Part shown: one piece after another, positions 63,746-64,000 of the stretch
Layout of the letters: the number at the start of each line of letters is the position of its first letter
Position numbering within the stretch: the first letter of the stretch is position 1
Assembly (NCBI GenBank): GCA_016795325.1
Contig: JAEUHY010000012.1
Span: forward strand, 62,001 to 126,000
Direction of reading: 5' to 3'
Length of the DNA: 64,000 nt
DNA from: Planctomycetota bacterium
GTDB lineage: Bacteria > Planctomycetota > UBA1135 > GCA-002686595
The notes under the pieces: generated by a model
Databases searched by the model: none
Seen by the model: the letters and a program-made list of their open reading frames with translations, nothing else
Told to the model about the DNA's origin: nothing
Program-made: the position numbers and the translations under genes

Positions 63746-64000
63746 TCGCACACCTCCTTTTGACGCGCCTCGAAATGCGATTTTCCAAACCAGTCCAGCC
63801 CAAGCTTGTATTTGTCGGACCAGCACAGGCAGTTTTGGATGATGTTCGCTGGCGCTCCGGAATTGTTGCAGACATTGTTCATGCCGGTGTGCATGGTTGT
63901 ATCGCAATTCGCTTGAGCGTTGGGCGCGGCGTTGCAGGTCTGGTAGCAGCGGTCGTGCCCGTCGCACGGGGCCATCAATCCAGGTCCGTTGCCAAAGACC
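63733..64000 (-). CDS. C-terminus of a protein ending in a phospholipase-A2-like domain (partial)
   Basis: The frame is open to the window edge, so only the last 88 residues are seen. They include PCDGHDRCYQTC, the CxxxHDxCY active-site helix of the phospholipase A2 superfamily with catalytic His-Asp, then regularly spaced Cys residues (NCD, NVC, NCLCW) and a closing FEARQKEVCDCC. This arrangement is common at the end of RHS-type and other large secreted proteins, where it forms a lipid-attacking effector domain. The full protein may be much longer. G/C is about 56% over 63781-63960, well below the window's level. Confidence 0.65.
   Translation of the reverse strand, partial: VFGNGPGLMAPCDGHDRCYQTCNAAPNAQANCDTTMHTGMNNVCNNSGAPANIIQNCLCWSDKYKLGLDWFGKSHFEARQKEVCDCCN

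Overview
The window is a contiguous, very GC-rich (about 68-70%), gene-dense bacterial chromosome segment. It most resembles a Planctomycetota genome. Supporting signs are many large secreted proteins built from RCC1-like, FG-GAP/VCBS, thrombospondin-type-3-like (DCxxNGxPDxC) and right-handed beta-helix repeats, an RCC1-like protein with a C-terminal domain I associate with planctomycetes, GC-rich hairpins in place of U-tract terminators, and an LpxH-like hydrolase implying an outer membrane. This is inference from gene content; no rRNA or tRNA gene was found.

Layout. 1-4000: a secreted RCC1-like protein and a calcium-binding repeat lipoprotein. 4000-14750 (+): housekeeping genes (lpxH-like, cmk, plsC, rpsA, a lipoprotein coupled to tyrS), a BadF-type kinase overlapping a sodium:solute symporter, and a secreted VCBS-repeat protein. 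14761-25222 (-): a tightly spaced set of an amine-dehydrogenase-like reductase, an alpha-oxoamine synthase, a diaminopimelate-decarboxylase-like enzyme, a beta-lactamase-fold serine hydrolase and four tandem paralogues of a membrane-anchored carboxypeptidase-regulatory-like protein. The gap between the last two paralogues carries a fossil of the 3' end of the neighbouring VCBS gene, which records the duplication. 25340-29660 (+): a MoxR / DUF58 / transglutaminase operon. 29665-32957 (-): an SLC13/ArsB-type transporter, a beta-propeller lipoprotein, yidD and rnpA. 33008-36229 (+): an aldehyde-dehydrogenase-fold protein without catalytic residues, L-lysine 6-aminotransferase and a GspG-like protein. 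36254-38363 (-): rlmN and a DHH phosphoesterase. 38461-40515 (+): a TMTC-like TPR membrane protein. 40617-44314 (-): tig-clpP-clpX. 44455-47401: a GNAT protein convergent with a HerA-type ATPase. 47438-64000 (-): a run of secreted proteins, namely a 4,036-residue multi-beta-helix protein, an IgGFc-binding-like protein, a secreted protein of unknown function and, cut by the window edge, a phospholipase-A2-like C-terminus.

The least explained parts are the inactive-looking ALDH homologue beside lysine 6-aminotransferase, the PLP/amine-dehydrogenase cluster coupled to a membrane-anchored paralogue family, and the lower-GC phospholipase-like tail overlapping a secreted downstream gene. None is a demonstrated new system. 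All statements rest on reading the sequence and family knowledge; no database search was run.
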